From assembly GCA_008080685.1 (NCBI GenBank), contig VKGY01000003.1, positions 16,037 through 48,657 on the forward strand: a DNA stretch of 32,621 nucleotides. Reading direction: 5' to 3'. The DNA comes from Spirochaetota bacterium. Lineage in GTDB: Bacteria > Spirochaetota > Spirochaetia > Treponematales > Rectinemataceae. The notes under the pieces are model-generated. The model searched no databases and had not been told where the DNA came from. It saw only the letters and a program-made list of their open reading frames with translations. Positions 21,327 through 29,873 of this stretch are shown here, in pieces; position 1 is the first letter of the stretch; the number at the start of each line of letters is the position of its first letter. Both the position numbers and the translations under genes were made by a program.

Positions 21327-23618
21327 GTGAACCGCTGGAAAGTAAAAAACCCCCGCAAGGACCTGAGCTTCGAAATCGCCTTCACCAAGGCCTTCAGGGA
21401 GGCGAAGCGGAACCACAGCCACCCTGCGCGGATCGAGCTTGAGTGCCTCAAGGCCCAGTATCCGGCCATCCTCATGCCCATAGAGGACGAGGACGTCCTG
21501 GCGGGGCGGATCCAGTTCGGCCTCATCGGCTACGGCATCCAGGGACAGACCGGCGGCACGGGCTACTACATAGACGAACCCCGGGTGACCGAAGCCCTGG
21601 AGTTCCAGGCGGGAAACGCCAAGTACCGCGAGGACCTCCACGACCTCCTCACCTTCTGGAAAGCCCGTAACACCTACGAAATAGTATTCAGGAACACCCC
21701 GGAGGACATACGGGCGGTCATCCCCACGGAGCAGTGGAAGACCCAGCCCGTTCCCGCCTCCCCCATAATCCGCATGGCCGGGGCCTACATAGACTTCGAC
21801 AAGCTGGTGAGGATAGGAATTCCGGGCTTAGAAAAGGAAATCCGGGACGAACTGGAGGCCGCGCGGGCAGCGCCTAGCGCGCGGGCAGCGCCGGCTGCGC
21901 CCGGCGAAGGTAAGGACCCCGTCATCTACGAGTGCATGCTGGGAAGCCTTGAGGTCCTCAAGGACTGCTGCAGGCACTACATCCCCGAGGCGCAGGAGAA
22001 GGCCAGGACGGCGGCTTCCGAAGGGCGCCGGAAGGAAATGGCGGACCTTGCGGAAGCCCTGGGCAAGATCGTCGACCATGCGCCCACGACCATGCTGGAA
22101 GGCCTCCAGCTCTGCTGGCTCTACGCCATGATGTGCCCCCTCATAGAGTTCGGCCGGCTGGACGAGTACATAGGCGACCTCTACGTCCGCGACCTGGACT
22201 CAGGCAAGATCGGAGAGGCCCAGGCCCTCAAGATGGTCCAGAGCTACTTCCGCCTCATAGACAGCCTGGACTGCGAGACCGACGGACGGGTCATCGTGGG
22301 CGGCTATGGACGCCGGAACCCGGAAAACGCCGACCGCTTCTGCCTCGTGGCCTGCGAAGCCTGCAGGACGGTGAGGGAAATACTCCCCCAGTTTACCTTG
22401 CGCTTCACCTCCTCCACCCCCAAGGCAGTGTGGGAAAGCGCCATGCGCTGCATAGGCGAGGGAAGGACCTTCCCCCTTTTGTACAACGACGAAGTCCTGG
22501 TGCCGGGCCTTATGAAGGCCTTCGACGTGGACAGGGCCAGGGCCGAGACCTACATGCCCCTGGGCTGCGGGGAAATCGAATTCGACCACTACAGCTTCGG
22601 CTCGCCCAACGGCTCCATAGGAACCTTGAAGATCCTGGAGCTCGCCCTCCGCTGCGGCCTCGATCCAGTCTCGGACCGCTATCTCTCCTTCAAGACCAAG
22701 GGCCTCGGGGACTGCGCCACCTACGAAGAGTTCGTGGAAGTCTACAAGTCCCACCTAAGGCGCTTCATTGAAGCCCAGGCCAAGTATGAGGTGTACCTCT
22801 ACGACGCCATCGGCAAGATCCATCCCTTCATGATGGTGACTATGCTCTACGACGGCGCCATACAAAAGGGAAAGGGCATCTTCGCGGGAGGCTGCGAGTA
22901 CCTGGCGGGGACTGTGGAGCTCTACGGCAACGTGGACGCGGCCAACAGCCTGGCGGCGATCAAAAAGCTGGTCTTCGAAGATAAGAAGCTTACGCCCGAC
23001 CAGCTGGTCACCGCCCTGGACAATAACTTCGTGGGCTATGAAAAAGAGCGGAAAATGATGATGGACGTTCCCAAGTACGGCAACGACGAAGCCTACGTGG
23101 ACGACATCATGGCCGACCTGCACAACTACCTCTGCGAAACCATCAAGGAACAGGGTCCCAAGGTGGGCTTGAAGAGCTACCTCTGCGTAAACATCAACAA
23201 CGCCCAGAACACCACCCTGGGTCGCTGGGTGGGAGCCACCCCGGACGGCAGGAAGGCCGGAACCCCCATGTCCAACGCCAACAGCCCCGCCTCCGGCACG
23301 GACAAGCGCGGCCTTACCGCCATGCTCAACTCCATAGTCAAGCTTTCCCACGACAACCACGCGGGCATGGTGCAGAACATGCGCTTCACCAAGGACACCT
23401 GGGACAATCCCAAGACCAGGCTGTTGATCGAGGATTACTTCAGCCGGGGCGGAGCCCACGCCATGATCACTGTGGTGGGAAAGCAGGACCTGGCCAACGC
23501 CATGGAGCGGCCTGAGGAATACAGGGATCTCATCGTGAGGATAGGGGGCTTAAGCGCCCGGTACGTCCTCCTCAAGAAGGACGTGCAGCAGGAGATCTAC
23601 AACCGTGTCAGCTACTGA
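21327..23618 (+). CDS. Glycyl radical enzyme, pyruvate formate-lyase family, substrate unknown
   Basis: This 763-aa protein has the expected family length. The glycyl radical loop near the C-terminus is VRIGGLSARYV, a variant of RVxGY with the radical on Gly741. The active-site loop is MPLGCGEIEF: Cys414 would form the thiyl radical and Glu416 the general base, as in the GCVE loop of glycyl radical dehydratases and lyases, but with Gly415 in the middle. True pyruvate formate-lyase has two adjacent cysteines, so that reaction is excluded. Residues about 178-192 are a low-complexity Ala-Pro insertion encoded by an 18-bp tandem duplication (21861-21896). The start is GTG with AGGAG six bases upstream. 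The next gene encodes its activase. The sugar importer and glycosidase suggest a carbohydrate-derived substrate. Confidence 0.92.
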   Translation: MNRWKVKNPRKDLSFEIAFTKAFREAKRNHSHPARIELECLKAQYPAILMPIEDEDVLAGRIQFGLIGYGIQGQTGGTGYYIDEPRVTEALEFQAGNAKYREDLHDLLTFWKARNTYEIVFRNTPEDIRAVIPTEQWKTQPVPASPIIRMAGAYIDFDKLVRIGIPGLEKEIRDELEAARAAPSARAAPAAPGEGKDPVIYECMLGSLEVLKDCCRHYIPEAQEKARTAASEGRRKEMADLAEALGKIVDHAPTTMLEGLQLCWLYAMMCPLIEFGRLDEYIGDLYVRDLDSGKIGEAQALKMVQSYFRLIDSLDCETDGRVIVGGYGRRNPENADRFCLVACEACRTVREILPQFTLRFTSSTPKAVWESAMRCIGEGRTFPLLYNDEVLVPGLMKAFDVDRARAETYMPLGCGEIEFDHYSFGSPNGSIGTLKILELALRCGLDPVSDRYLSFKTKGLGDCATYEEFVEVYKSHLRRFIEAQAKYEVYLYDAIGKIHPFMMVTMLYDGAIQKGKGIFAGGCEYLAGTVELYGNVDAANSLAAIKKLVFEDKKLTPDQLVTALDNNFVGYEKERKMMMDVPKYGNDEAYVDDIMADLHNYLCETIKEQGPKVGLKSYLCVNINNAQNTTLGRWVGATPDGRKAGTPMSNANSPASGTDKRGLTAMLNSIVKLSHDNHAGMVQNMRFTKDTWDNPKTRLLIEDYFSRGGAHAMITVVGKQDLANAMERPEEYRDLIVRIGGLSARYVLLKKDVQQEIYNRVSY

Positions 23619-24549
23619 GGCGAAGGCTTGGATCTTTGACATCCAAAGCTTTTCGCTCAAGGACGGCCCGGGGATACGGACTACCGTATTCTTCAAGGGC
23701 TGCGCCTTGCGCTGCCAGTGGTGCCACAATCCCGAGTCCCATGTTGCCAAGCCCCAGCTCCTGTACAGAGCGAACCTTTGCGTGGGTTGCATGCGCTGCG
23801 TGGACGCCTGCAGGCACGGAGCCCAGCAGAAAGTCTTGGTGGGTTCGGCCTTCGTCCATGTCCTTGACCGGGAAAAGTGCGTGGATTGCGGCGAATGCGT
23901 GGAGTCCTGCTGCTACGGCGCCTTGGAGATGGCGGGCCAAGAATACACGCCCTCCACCCTCATGGAGGAAATCAAGAAGGACCTGCGGTATTTCAGCCTA
24001 GGGGAGAAGGCCGGCGAAGGGAGGGGAGGCTTGACCTTCTCGGGCGGGGAACCCCTCCTCTATCCGGATTTCATCGCGGAATTTTGCGCCCTCGCCCCGG
24101 AGATCCACACTGCGGTGGAAACCTCGGGCTTTGCGGACCGAAAGGCCTTTGAAAAAGTCCTGGACTCCATCGACCTCTTTCTTTTCGATTTCAAGATCGC
24201 GGATTCCAAGGAGCACGAAGCCTGGTGCGGGGCGGGCAACTCCCTTATCGTGTCGAACCTGGACTTCCTCCACGAAAGGGGCAAGGAAATAGTCCTGAGG
24301 CTGCCCCTTATCCCCGGCGTGAACGACACGGAACGCCACGCCCGGGCAGTGGCCCAGATCCTTGAGCGCCATCCCGGGATCAAGAGGGCGGAAATCCTGC
24401 CCTACCATACCTACGGCCTTGGAAAGCAAGAAGAATTGGGCATGCCCCCATATCCGGGGGTGCCTACCCAGGCCGCGATTCCCAGCCATGTCCAGGCCTG
24501 GGCGGAAGAACTCCGCCGACTCGCCGGGACCGAGGTGGCATGCTTGTGA
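23605..24549 (+). CDS. Glycyl radical enzyme activating enzyme (radical SAM)
   Basis: This 314-aa protein carries the radical SAM motif CALRCQWC (Cys33, Cys37, Cys40) after FDIQSFSLKDGPGIRT, the canonical beginning of activases. Two ferredoxin-like clusters follow, CVGCMRCVDAC (Cys59-69) and CVDCGECVESC (Cys92-102), then the SAM-binding TFSGGEPLLYPDF. The extra clusters are typical of activases for dehydratase- and lyase-type glycyl radical enzymes and absent from PflA. It uses S-adenosylmethionine and a reduced iron-sulphur cluster to generate the glycyl radical in the upstream enzyme. The GTG start overlaps the upstream gene by 14 bp, giving translational coupling. Confidence 0.93.
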   Translation: MSATEAKAWIFDIQSFSLKDGPGIRTTVFFKGCALRCQWCHNPESHVAKPQLLYRANLCVGCMRCVDACRHGAQQKVLVGSAFVHVLDREKCVDCGECVESCCYGALEMAGQEYTPSTLMEEIKKDLRYFSLGEKAGEGRGGLTFSGGEPLLYPDFIAEFCALAPEIHTAVETSGFADRKAFEKVLDSIDLFLFDFKIADSKEHEAWCGAGNSLIVSNLDFLHERGKEIVLRLPLIPGVNDTERHARAVAQILERHPGIKRAEILPYHTYGLGKQEELGMPPYPGVPTQAAIPSHVQAWAEELRRLAGTEVACL

Positions 24550-24555
24550 TTATTT

Positions 24556-24580
24556 CACCTAAATAGCAATATTTAAGGTG
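24556..24580 (+). promoter_or_regulatory. Intercistronic hairpin between activase and binding-protein genes
   Basis: CACCTAAATA (24556-24565) pairs with TATTTAAGGTG (24570-24580) around a GCAA loop with one bulged A. It lies just after the activase stop and before the AAGGAG of the binding-protein gene. Such stems often allow differential transcript levels in importer operons. It has no U-tract typical of a terminator. Confidence 0.4.
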
Positions 24581-24599
24581 TAATAAAAAGGAGAGCGAT

Positions 24600-25835
24600 A
24601 TGAAGAGGACAACGAAAGCGGTGTTGTTTATCCTGGCGATGGCGGTATTCGCCACCAGCCTCGGCTACGCCCAGCCGAAGACAAACCTGTTGGTTTCCGT
24701 TTGGGCGGGACCCCACGCGGACCTGCAGAAGCGGGTGGTGGCGGAGTACAAGAAGGACCAAATCACCATCGATGACGTGGACTACGGCAATCTCAAGCCC
24801 AAGCAGCTCACGTCCTTCCAGGCTGCCATGGGCAGCGGAAACTACGATGTGGTGTGGGTCAACAGCCAGTGGATGAAGGAGTATACCGACGCCGGGTATC
24901 TCCTGCCCCTGGACGACTTCATCAAGTCCGCCGGCATCGACATGGGCATCTATGCCAAGGGCCTTTTGGACGGCTGTATCTTCAACGGAAAGACCTACGG
25001 ATTCCCGACCTTCGCCCAGACCCTGATCATCGCCTACGACAGCGAAGCCTTCGCGAAGGAAGGCTTGAAGGCTCCGACCAACGCCGAGGAACTGGTGGCG
25101 GTGGCCAAGCATTTCAAGCAGAAGGGAAGCGGCATCGCCCTCCCCGCCAGGCAGGGAACCGCGGCGGTGACCATTTTCTCCCAGCTTCTCTTCTCCGACG
25201 GCGGCGACTACTTCGACAAGAACGGCAAGTTCGACATAACCAGCAAGGAAGCGGTCTACGCCGCCACGATTTATGACCAGCTGGTGCAGTACGCCGTCCC
25301 CGGAGTCCTGGCTTGGCACCACGACCAGACCGCCGAAGCGGTGCGGATGAAGAACGCCCCCATCGGTATCATCATGAGCGGCCTGGCCAACCAGAACGCC
25401 GATCCCGACCGCTCCCTGATCACCAAGACGGTGAAGTACGCCCCCCTGGCGGGAAAGAGCGGCAGGGCCGCGGCGACCAACTCCTTCTGGGTCTGGGCTG
25501 TGGCCAAGAACGCCAAGAATCCCAAGGCGGCCTTTGATTTCGCCGCCTGGATGGCCGGCCCTGTGGCGGAGAAAAAGCAGACCCTGGCGGATCAGCAGGT
25601 GAGCGCCATCAATTCCCTGACCAAGGATCCCGAAATCCTGGCCAAGGCACCCTTCCTCCCGGTGGTCATGGAGCAACTGGCCAACGGCAAGATCGATCCT
25701 CCCCTTGCCAGCTTCGCCAAATTCAAGGCAGCCTTGGTGGTGTCTCTCTCGGAGATAGCCACTACGGACGCGAAGCCGGCGGAAGTGCTCGCCAAGCTCC
25801 AGCAGTCCATGGCTGGCGTCGACTTCACCAAATAA
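24600..25835 (+). CDS. ABC transporter sugar-binding protein (family 1)
   Basis: This 411-aa protein has a signal peptide (KRTTKAVLFILAMAVFATSL, cleavage probably after GYA at residues 22-24) and no lipobox cysteine. The mature protein has the family 1 solute-binding pattern: a substrate-contacting NYDVVWVNSQWMKEYTDAGY, LLPLDDF, and GKTYGFPTFAQTLIIAYDSE. It should be soluble in the periplasm or loosely attached. A strong AAGGAG lies six bases before the ATG. It delivers sugar to the two permeases that follow. Specificity cannot be read from the sequence, but a galactoside or other glycoside is suggested by the glycosidase in the operon. Confidence 0.93.
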   Translation: MKRTTKAVLFILAMAVFATSLGYAQPKTNLLVSVWAGPHADLQKRVVAEYKKDQITIDDVDYGNLKPKQLTSFQAAMGSGNYDVVWVNSQWMKEYTDAGYLLPLDDFIKSAGIDMGIYAKGLLDGCIFNGKTYGFPTFAQTLIIAYDSEAFAKEGLKAPTNAEELVAVAKHFKQKGSGIALPARQGTAAVTIFSQLLFSDGGDYFDKNGKFDITSKEAVYAATIYDQLVQYAVPGVLAWHHDQTAEAVRMKNAPIGIIMSGLANQNADPDRSLITKTVKYAPLAGKSGRAAATNSFWVWAVAKNAKNPKAAFDFAAWMAGPVAEKKQTLADQQVSAINSLTKDPEILAKAPFLPVVMEQLANGKIDPPLASFAKFKAALVVSLSEIATTDAKPAEVLAKLQQSMAGVDFTK

Positions 25836-25853
25836 CGCAGTGGCGGGAAGGCT

Positions 25854-26768
25854 GTGAAAAAGAACAAGACTTTCGAATTGTCCATGGAGCGGGGGGATCT
25901 CCTCCCCCTCCTTCTCATGCTGCCCACCTTGCTTGTGGTCTTTTCGGTGATGGTGGTGCCCCTGCTCTATGGATTCACCTTGAGTCTTTTCGACGTGGGA
26001 TTCGGAAAGAGAATCTCCTCCCAGGCCTTCCTGGGCTTTTCCAACTACATCAAGTTCTTCGGCGACACAACGGCGCTGAAGGCGGTGTTCAACACGGTTT
26101 CCTTCTCCTTAGGCGCCATCCTGGGCGACCTGGTCCTTGGGACCCTCTGCGCGGTATTTCTGCTCAAGGTCCCAAGGTTCCTTTCCTCCACCCTTAGGCC
26201 CATCGTCACCATCCCCCTCTTGATTTCTCCGGTGGTGGTGGGGCTGACCTGGCGGTACATCTACGATCCCCGGGGCATACTCTACTGGATCCTGGGCCTT
26301 GTGGGCTTGGGCATAGAGGATTTCCCCGGGGTCACCTCGGCGTCCACGGCCCTTTTGTCCACGGTCATAACCCATTGGTGGCAGGTGACTCCCTTCGTGA
26401 TCATCGTGGTCACCGCGGGGCTCCTGGCCATACCGGAGGAGCTGTACGAGGCGGCGAGGATCGACGGAGCCGGCGCCTTCACGACCTTTTTCAAGATCAC
26501 CCTGCCCCAGCTGACGAAGGTATACACAGTGATCCTCCTCATAAGCGGCGTGGACACCATCAAGGTCTTCGACATCATCTACGCCCTGACGGGGGGAGGG
26601 CCAAACAACTCCTCCATCTCATTGAGCATCTACGCCTACAGCCAGGCCTTCGAACAGTCGGACTTAAGCTATTCCATGGCCATTTCCTTCACCACCATGG
26701 CCATCACCTTCCTCATCTTCGGCATTCCCTTCATCCGGCACAACCTGGCCAAGGAAGGAAGGGGCTAG
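25854..26768 (+). CDS. Sugar ABC transporter permease (MalF/UgpA type)
   Basis: This 304-aa protein has six hydrophobic segments (LLPLLLMLPTLLVVFSVMVV first) and the cytoplasmic EAA loop EELYEAARIDGAGAFTTFFK, which contacts the ATPase. The start is GTG at 25854, 18 bp after the binding-protein gene. It forms the membrane channel together with the next gene product. No ATPase gene is present in the cluster, so a shared MsmK-like subunit encoded elsewhere is expected. Confidence 0.93.
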   Translation: MKKNKTFELSMERGDLLPLLLMLPTLLVVFSVMVVPLLYGFTLSLFDVGFGKRISSQAFLGFSNYIKFFGDTTALKAVFNTVSFSLGAILGDLVLGTLCAVFLLKVPRFLSSTLRPIVTIPLLISPVVVGLTWRYIYDPRGILYWILGLVGLGIEDFPGVTSASTALLSTVITHWWQVTPFVIIVVTAGLLAIPEELYEAARIDGAGAFTTFFKITLPQLTKVYTVILLISGVDTIKVFDIIYALTGGGPNNSSISLSIYAYSQAFEQSDLSYSMAISFTTMAITFLIFGIPFIRHNLAKEGRG

Positions 26769-26773
26769 GCGGC

Positions 26774-27613
26774 ATGGAAATTAACTACAAAGTCAAGAGA
26801 AACCTGGCCCGGCTGGGCATAGCCCTTTTCCTGGCCCTCTTCGTCCTGTGGACGGTGATCCCCGTCTACATAGTGGTAAGCAACTCCTTCCGCAGGACCA
26901 TTGAAATGAAGCATATGCCCCCAAAGCTGATCTTCACCCCCATCCTGGGACACTATGAAAAGCTCCTGACCCTGGACCGCTTCGGCGTCTACTTCCTCAA
27001 CTCCTCGATAATCTCGGTATCCGTGACCTCCCTGACCATCCTCCTGGGATCCATGGCGGCCTACGGCCTTAAGCTTTTCCGCTCCCGTATAGGCAAGCGG
27101 ATTTCCTCAGTCCTTCTTCTTGGCAAGATGGTGCCTTCCATAACCATCCTGATACCCCTTTTCGTCCTCATGAACCGGGCCCGCCTTACCGGAACCTACG
27201 CGGCACCCATCCTGGCCTTGAGTTGCCTTTCCCTGCCCTTCGTAACCTGGCTCATGACGGGATTCATCGCCGACATTCCCCAGGAGCTCATTGAGTCGGC
27301 GAGCCTTGAGGGCTGCGCGAGGATGAGGATATTCAGGATCATCATCCTGCCCCTGCTCAAACCCGCCATCGCCTCGGCGGCCATCCTGGTGATGCAGGCT
27401 TCATGGAACGAGCTTCTCTTCTCCCTCCAGCTCACGAACCTGAGCACCTATCCGCTGACCGTGGGGGTGGCGCGCTACGTGGGGGCGGTATCCGTGGATT
27501 GGGGAAAGTGCAGCGCGGCCGCTACGATAACCATGGTGCCCATTATCCTTGTGGGCTTTTTCATGCAGAAGTACCTGGTGAGCGGCATGACTGCCGGCGC
27601 TGTGAAAGGCTGA
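26774..27613 (+). CDS. Sugar ABC transporter permease (MalG/UgpE type)
   Basis: The ATG at 26774 starts MEINYKVKRNLARLGIALF and gives 279 aa, the usual size; the open frame extends further upstream only because it overlaps the preceding gene. The membrane segments include IALFLALFVLWTVIPVYIVV and a C-terminal ITMVPIILVGFFMQKYLVSG. The EAA loop is QELIESASLEGCARMRIFR, although the usual Ala-Ala-x-x-Asp-Gly is altered to SASLEG. It pairs with the MalF-type permease. Confidence 0.92.
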   Translation: MEINYKVKRNLARLGIALFLALFVLWTVIPVYIVVSNSFRRTIEMKHMPPKLIFTPILGHYEKLLTLDRFGVYFLNSSIISVSVTSLTILLGSMAAYGLKLFRSRIGKRISSVLLLGKMVPSITILIPLFVLMNRARLTGTYAAPILALSCLSLPFVTWLMTGFIADIPQELIESASLEGCARMRIFRIIILPLLKPAIASAAILVMQASWNELLFSLQLTNLSTYPLTVGVARYVGAVSVDWGKCSAAATITMVPIILVGFFMQKYLVSGMTAGAVKG

Positions 27614-27633
27614 TCAAAGGCCAGGGGGTTTTT

Positions 27634-29766
27634 ATGTTCTACGGCGCCCAATATTTCAGGTCTCCCTTCCCCCGGCGCGAGCGCTGGGAGAGCGATCTGG
27701 CCAACATGCGCGAACTTGGCTTCAACCATATCAAGCTCTGGGCGGTGTGGAACTGCATCGAGAAGGAGAGGGGCAAATTCGACTTCGAGGACTTGGACGC
27801 CTTGGTCGACCTGGCGGAAAAAAATGACCTGGGGACGGTGATCAATTTCATCCCCGAGGGGGCTCCGTATTGGAGTTTCGACGGGGATAGGGAAAACCTG
27901 TACAGGACTGCGGACGGCCTGGCGGTGGAGTATGGAGGGCCAGCGAACATTCCCAGCTCGGGCTGGCCGGGCAGGTGCGCGGACGATCCTGATTTTTCCG
28001 CGCTTTCGGCAGCCTTTATCGAGGCTACGGCCCGGCATTTCGCGCACCGGAAGGGGATCGTGGCCTTCGATGTGTGGAACGAGCCCCATCTTGAGCCGAT
28101 GTACGATTTCAGGTCCAACATGCTGTGCTACTGCAAGCATTCCAAGAGAGAGTTCCTCCGGTGGCTCAAGGCGAAGTATGGATCGCTGGGCGCGTTGGGC
28201 GACGCATGGTATAGGCACTACTCGGATTGGTCCGAGGTCGAGCCCCCTGTGCGGTTCGGAACCTGGGCGGACATGCTGGACTGGCGCAAGTTCTGGCTGG
28301 ACAACATGGGCCGTTGGCTTGGGCAGAGGGTGGAAGCCTGCAAGCGTGGAGCGCCCAACGTCAAGGTCCAGACCCACGTGGCGTACAGCGGCATCCTGGG
28401 CAACAAGATCTCCGGTGGCTTGGGCAACGAGTTGGGAGACGAGTTCGTCTTGGCGCGGAAGGTGGATTACTTTGGCCTTTCCAGCTTTCCCAAGTGGCTC
28501 ATGGGGGAGGAGCACTATTATAGGCATTTCCTCCACAACGAGATGGTGGCCGAGGCCTCGGGGGATGTTCCTTTTTACCAGGTGGAGCTCCAGGGCGGGG
28601 CGGGAAAGCCCGGTCTTTTGGGGGGCGAGGTCCCCAGCGCCGCGGACGTGAGGGTGTGGAATTACAACACTGTGACGGCGGGCGGTAAGGGTTCTGTGTA
28701 CTGGCAGTACGCGCCGGAGCCTTCGGGAATCGAGTCCCCGGGCTTCGGGCTCACGGGCTTCAAGGGGGAGAACACTCCCCGGAGCCTGAGCGCGGGGCGT
28801 TGTGCGATGGAGCTGTCCTCGCCGGTGCTCGACACGGCGCGAAGGGCTAAAGCGCTCAACGCGGTATACGTTTCCAGGAAATCCGATCTTCTGTGCTTCG
28901 CCAGCGAGAAGCGGGAGGAGATGTACGCGGGCAGCCTTTCCGGGGTTTTCAAGGCGGCCTACGACCGGTGCATCCCGATCCGCTTCTTCCACGAGGACAA
29001 TCTGGATTCCCTGGGTTCCAGCGGGATACGGGTCTTGTACCTTCCCATGCCCTTGGTCCTTGGGGATTCGGAAGTCGCGGCCTTGGAGGAATTCGTGGCG
29101 CGCGGGGGCACCCTCGTGAGCGAGGCCTGTCCGGGACTGTACGACGAGGCGGGTCTCCTTGAGCAGTCGGGGGCGGCGCTTCTGAGGCTTTTCGGGCTCG
29201 GGCACGTGGAGGTCCAGGGTATCAAGGATTGGGGCGAGGTGGGGGCGTCCTTGGAGTCCGACGCGACCTTCAACCCCGGCGCGGTGGACGGCGGATTCTT
29301 CACGGGAAGGTTCTATAGGCAGATTGTAGCGCCTAACGCGGATTCGCGCGTCCTCGCGCGATTCTCCGACGGGGAGGCCGCGGCTATTGAGCGCCCGATG
29401 GGCAAGGGGCGGGCGATCTGGATCGGAACCTATCCTTCCTACCACTACGAGCAGAGCGGGGACCGGGCTACGGGAGATTTTCTCGCGGGTTTTTTTGACA
29501 AAAACGGCTATTCCGAAGTTCGCGAGCTACGGGTTTCCGCAGCGGACGCGGCGGGATTTTGCGCGGCAGGCTTTTGCACGGCTGGGCCATCCCAGGCGCC
29601 GATTTTCCGTCTCCTCGAAACTGACAGCGAGTACATTCTGGCTTGCGTGAACCACGGTAGGAACCCTGCGGACATTTCGGTCCTCCTCAAGGGCGCGAGC
29701 GAGCCTGCCACCGTCCACCTGGACGCCGCGGATGGAAAGGTAGTCATAGTACCAAAAGTCAATTGA
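27634..29766 (+). CDS. GH42-like glycoside hydrolase (beta-galactosidase type)
   Basis: The ATG at 27634 (FYGAQYFRSPFPRRERW) has AGGGGG five bases upstream and gives 710 aa. The N-terminal TIM barrel shows FNHIKLWAVWNCIEKERGKF and FDVWNEPH, where Glu150 is the probable acid/base. Glu318 in FYQVELQGG is the candidate nucleophile. SVYWQYAPEPSGIESPGFGL follows. Residues about 400-560 (AVYVSRKSDLLCFASEK, SSGIRVLYLPMPLVL, LEEFVARGGTLVSEA) match the beta-galactosidase trimerisation domain. There is no signal peptide, so it acts in the cytoplasm on imported glycosides. GH42 is the best family fit; specificity is unproven. It is the last gene of the operon. Confidence 0.88.
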   Translation: MFYGAQYFRSPFPRRERWESDLANMRELGFNHIKLWAVWNCIEKERGKFDFEDLDALVDLAEKNDLGTVINFIPEGAPYWSFDGDRENLYRTADGLAVEYGGPANIPSSGWPGRCADDPDFSALSAAFIEATARHFAHRKGIVAFDVWNEPHLEPMYDFRSNMLCYCKHSKREFLRWLKAKYGSLGALGDAWYRHYSDWSEVEPPVRFGTWADMLDWRKFWLDNMGRWLGQRVEACKRGAPNVKVQTHVAYSGILGNKISGGLGNELGDEFVLARKVDYFGLSSFPKWLMGEEHYYRHFLHNEMVAEASGDVPFYQVELQGGAGKPGLLGGEVPSAADVRVWNYNTVTAGGKGSVYWQYAPEPSGIESPGFGLTGFKGENTPRSLSAGRCAMELSSPVLDTARRAKALNAVYVSRKSDLLCFASEKREEMYAGSLSGVFKAAYDRCIPIRFFHEDNLDSLGSSGIRVLYLPMPLVLGDSEVAALEEFVARGGTLVSEACPGLYDEAGLLEQSGAALLRLFGLGHVEVQGIKDWGEVGASLESDATFNPGAVDGGFFTGRFYRQIVAPNADSRVLARFSDGEAAAIERPMGKGRAIWIGTYPSYHYEQSGDRATGDFLAGFFDKNGYSEVRELRVSAADAAGFCAAGFCTAGPSQAPIFRLLETDSEYILACVNHGRNPADISVLLKGASEPATVHLDAADGKVVIVPKVN

Positions 29767-29804
29767 TGTCATTTGATGGGGTCTGACCCCTTGAATTGAC
29801 TTTT
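29754..29804 (+). terminator. Nested inverted repeat at the glycosidase 3' end
   Basis: The arms AAAAGTCAATT (29754-29764) and AATTGACTTTT (29794-29804) are perfect over 11 bp and enclose a second perfect palindrome, GGGGTCTGACCCC (29778-29790). The left arm overlaps the stop codon of the glycosidase. The right arm ends in TTTT, so the structure could terminate transcription. It also looks like a mobile REP-type element, since GGGGTCTGACCCC-like palindromes are widespread in bacterial intergenic regions. Confidence 0.6.
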
Positions 29805-29833
29805 GACAGGAGGACAGGATGGGCAGGATTGAC
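29804..29833 (+). repeat. CAGGAT-type repeat after the glycosidase gene
   Basis: GACAGG, GGACAGGAT, GGGCAGGATTGAC follow each other directly after the nested palindrome. Same family as the other intergenic CAGGAT repeats in the window. Confidence 0.55.
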
Positions 29834-29873
29834 TAGAAAAAGAGTGAAGCCACCGGTCAAGGGAAAGTTTGTT

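Noticed and set aside
24573-25676. Open frame of 367 codons on the minus strand opposite the binding-protein gene
   Set aside because: Shadow of a well-supported gene; composition is dominated by Gly, His and Val as expected from antisense reading.
26375-26773. N-terminal extension of the second permease
   Set aside because: The extension lies within the first permease gene in another frame; ATG 26774 gives the normal permease length.
27403-27633. N-terminal extension of the glycosidase
   Set aside because: It overlaps the second permease and lacks similarity; ATG 27634 with AGGGGG is the natural start.
27475-29445. Long open frame (656 codons) on the minus strand opposite the glycosidase gene
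   Set aside because: It is antisense to a gene with clear GH42-like motifs, lies in GC-rich sequence where long shadow frames are common, and shows no family motif or ribosome-binding site.
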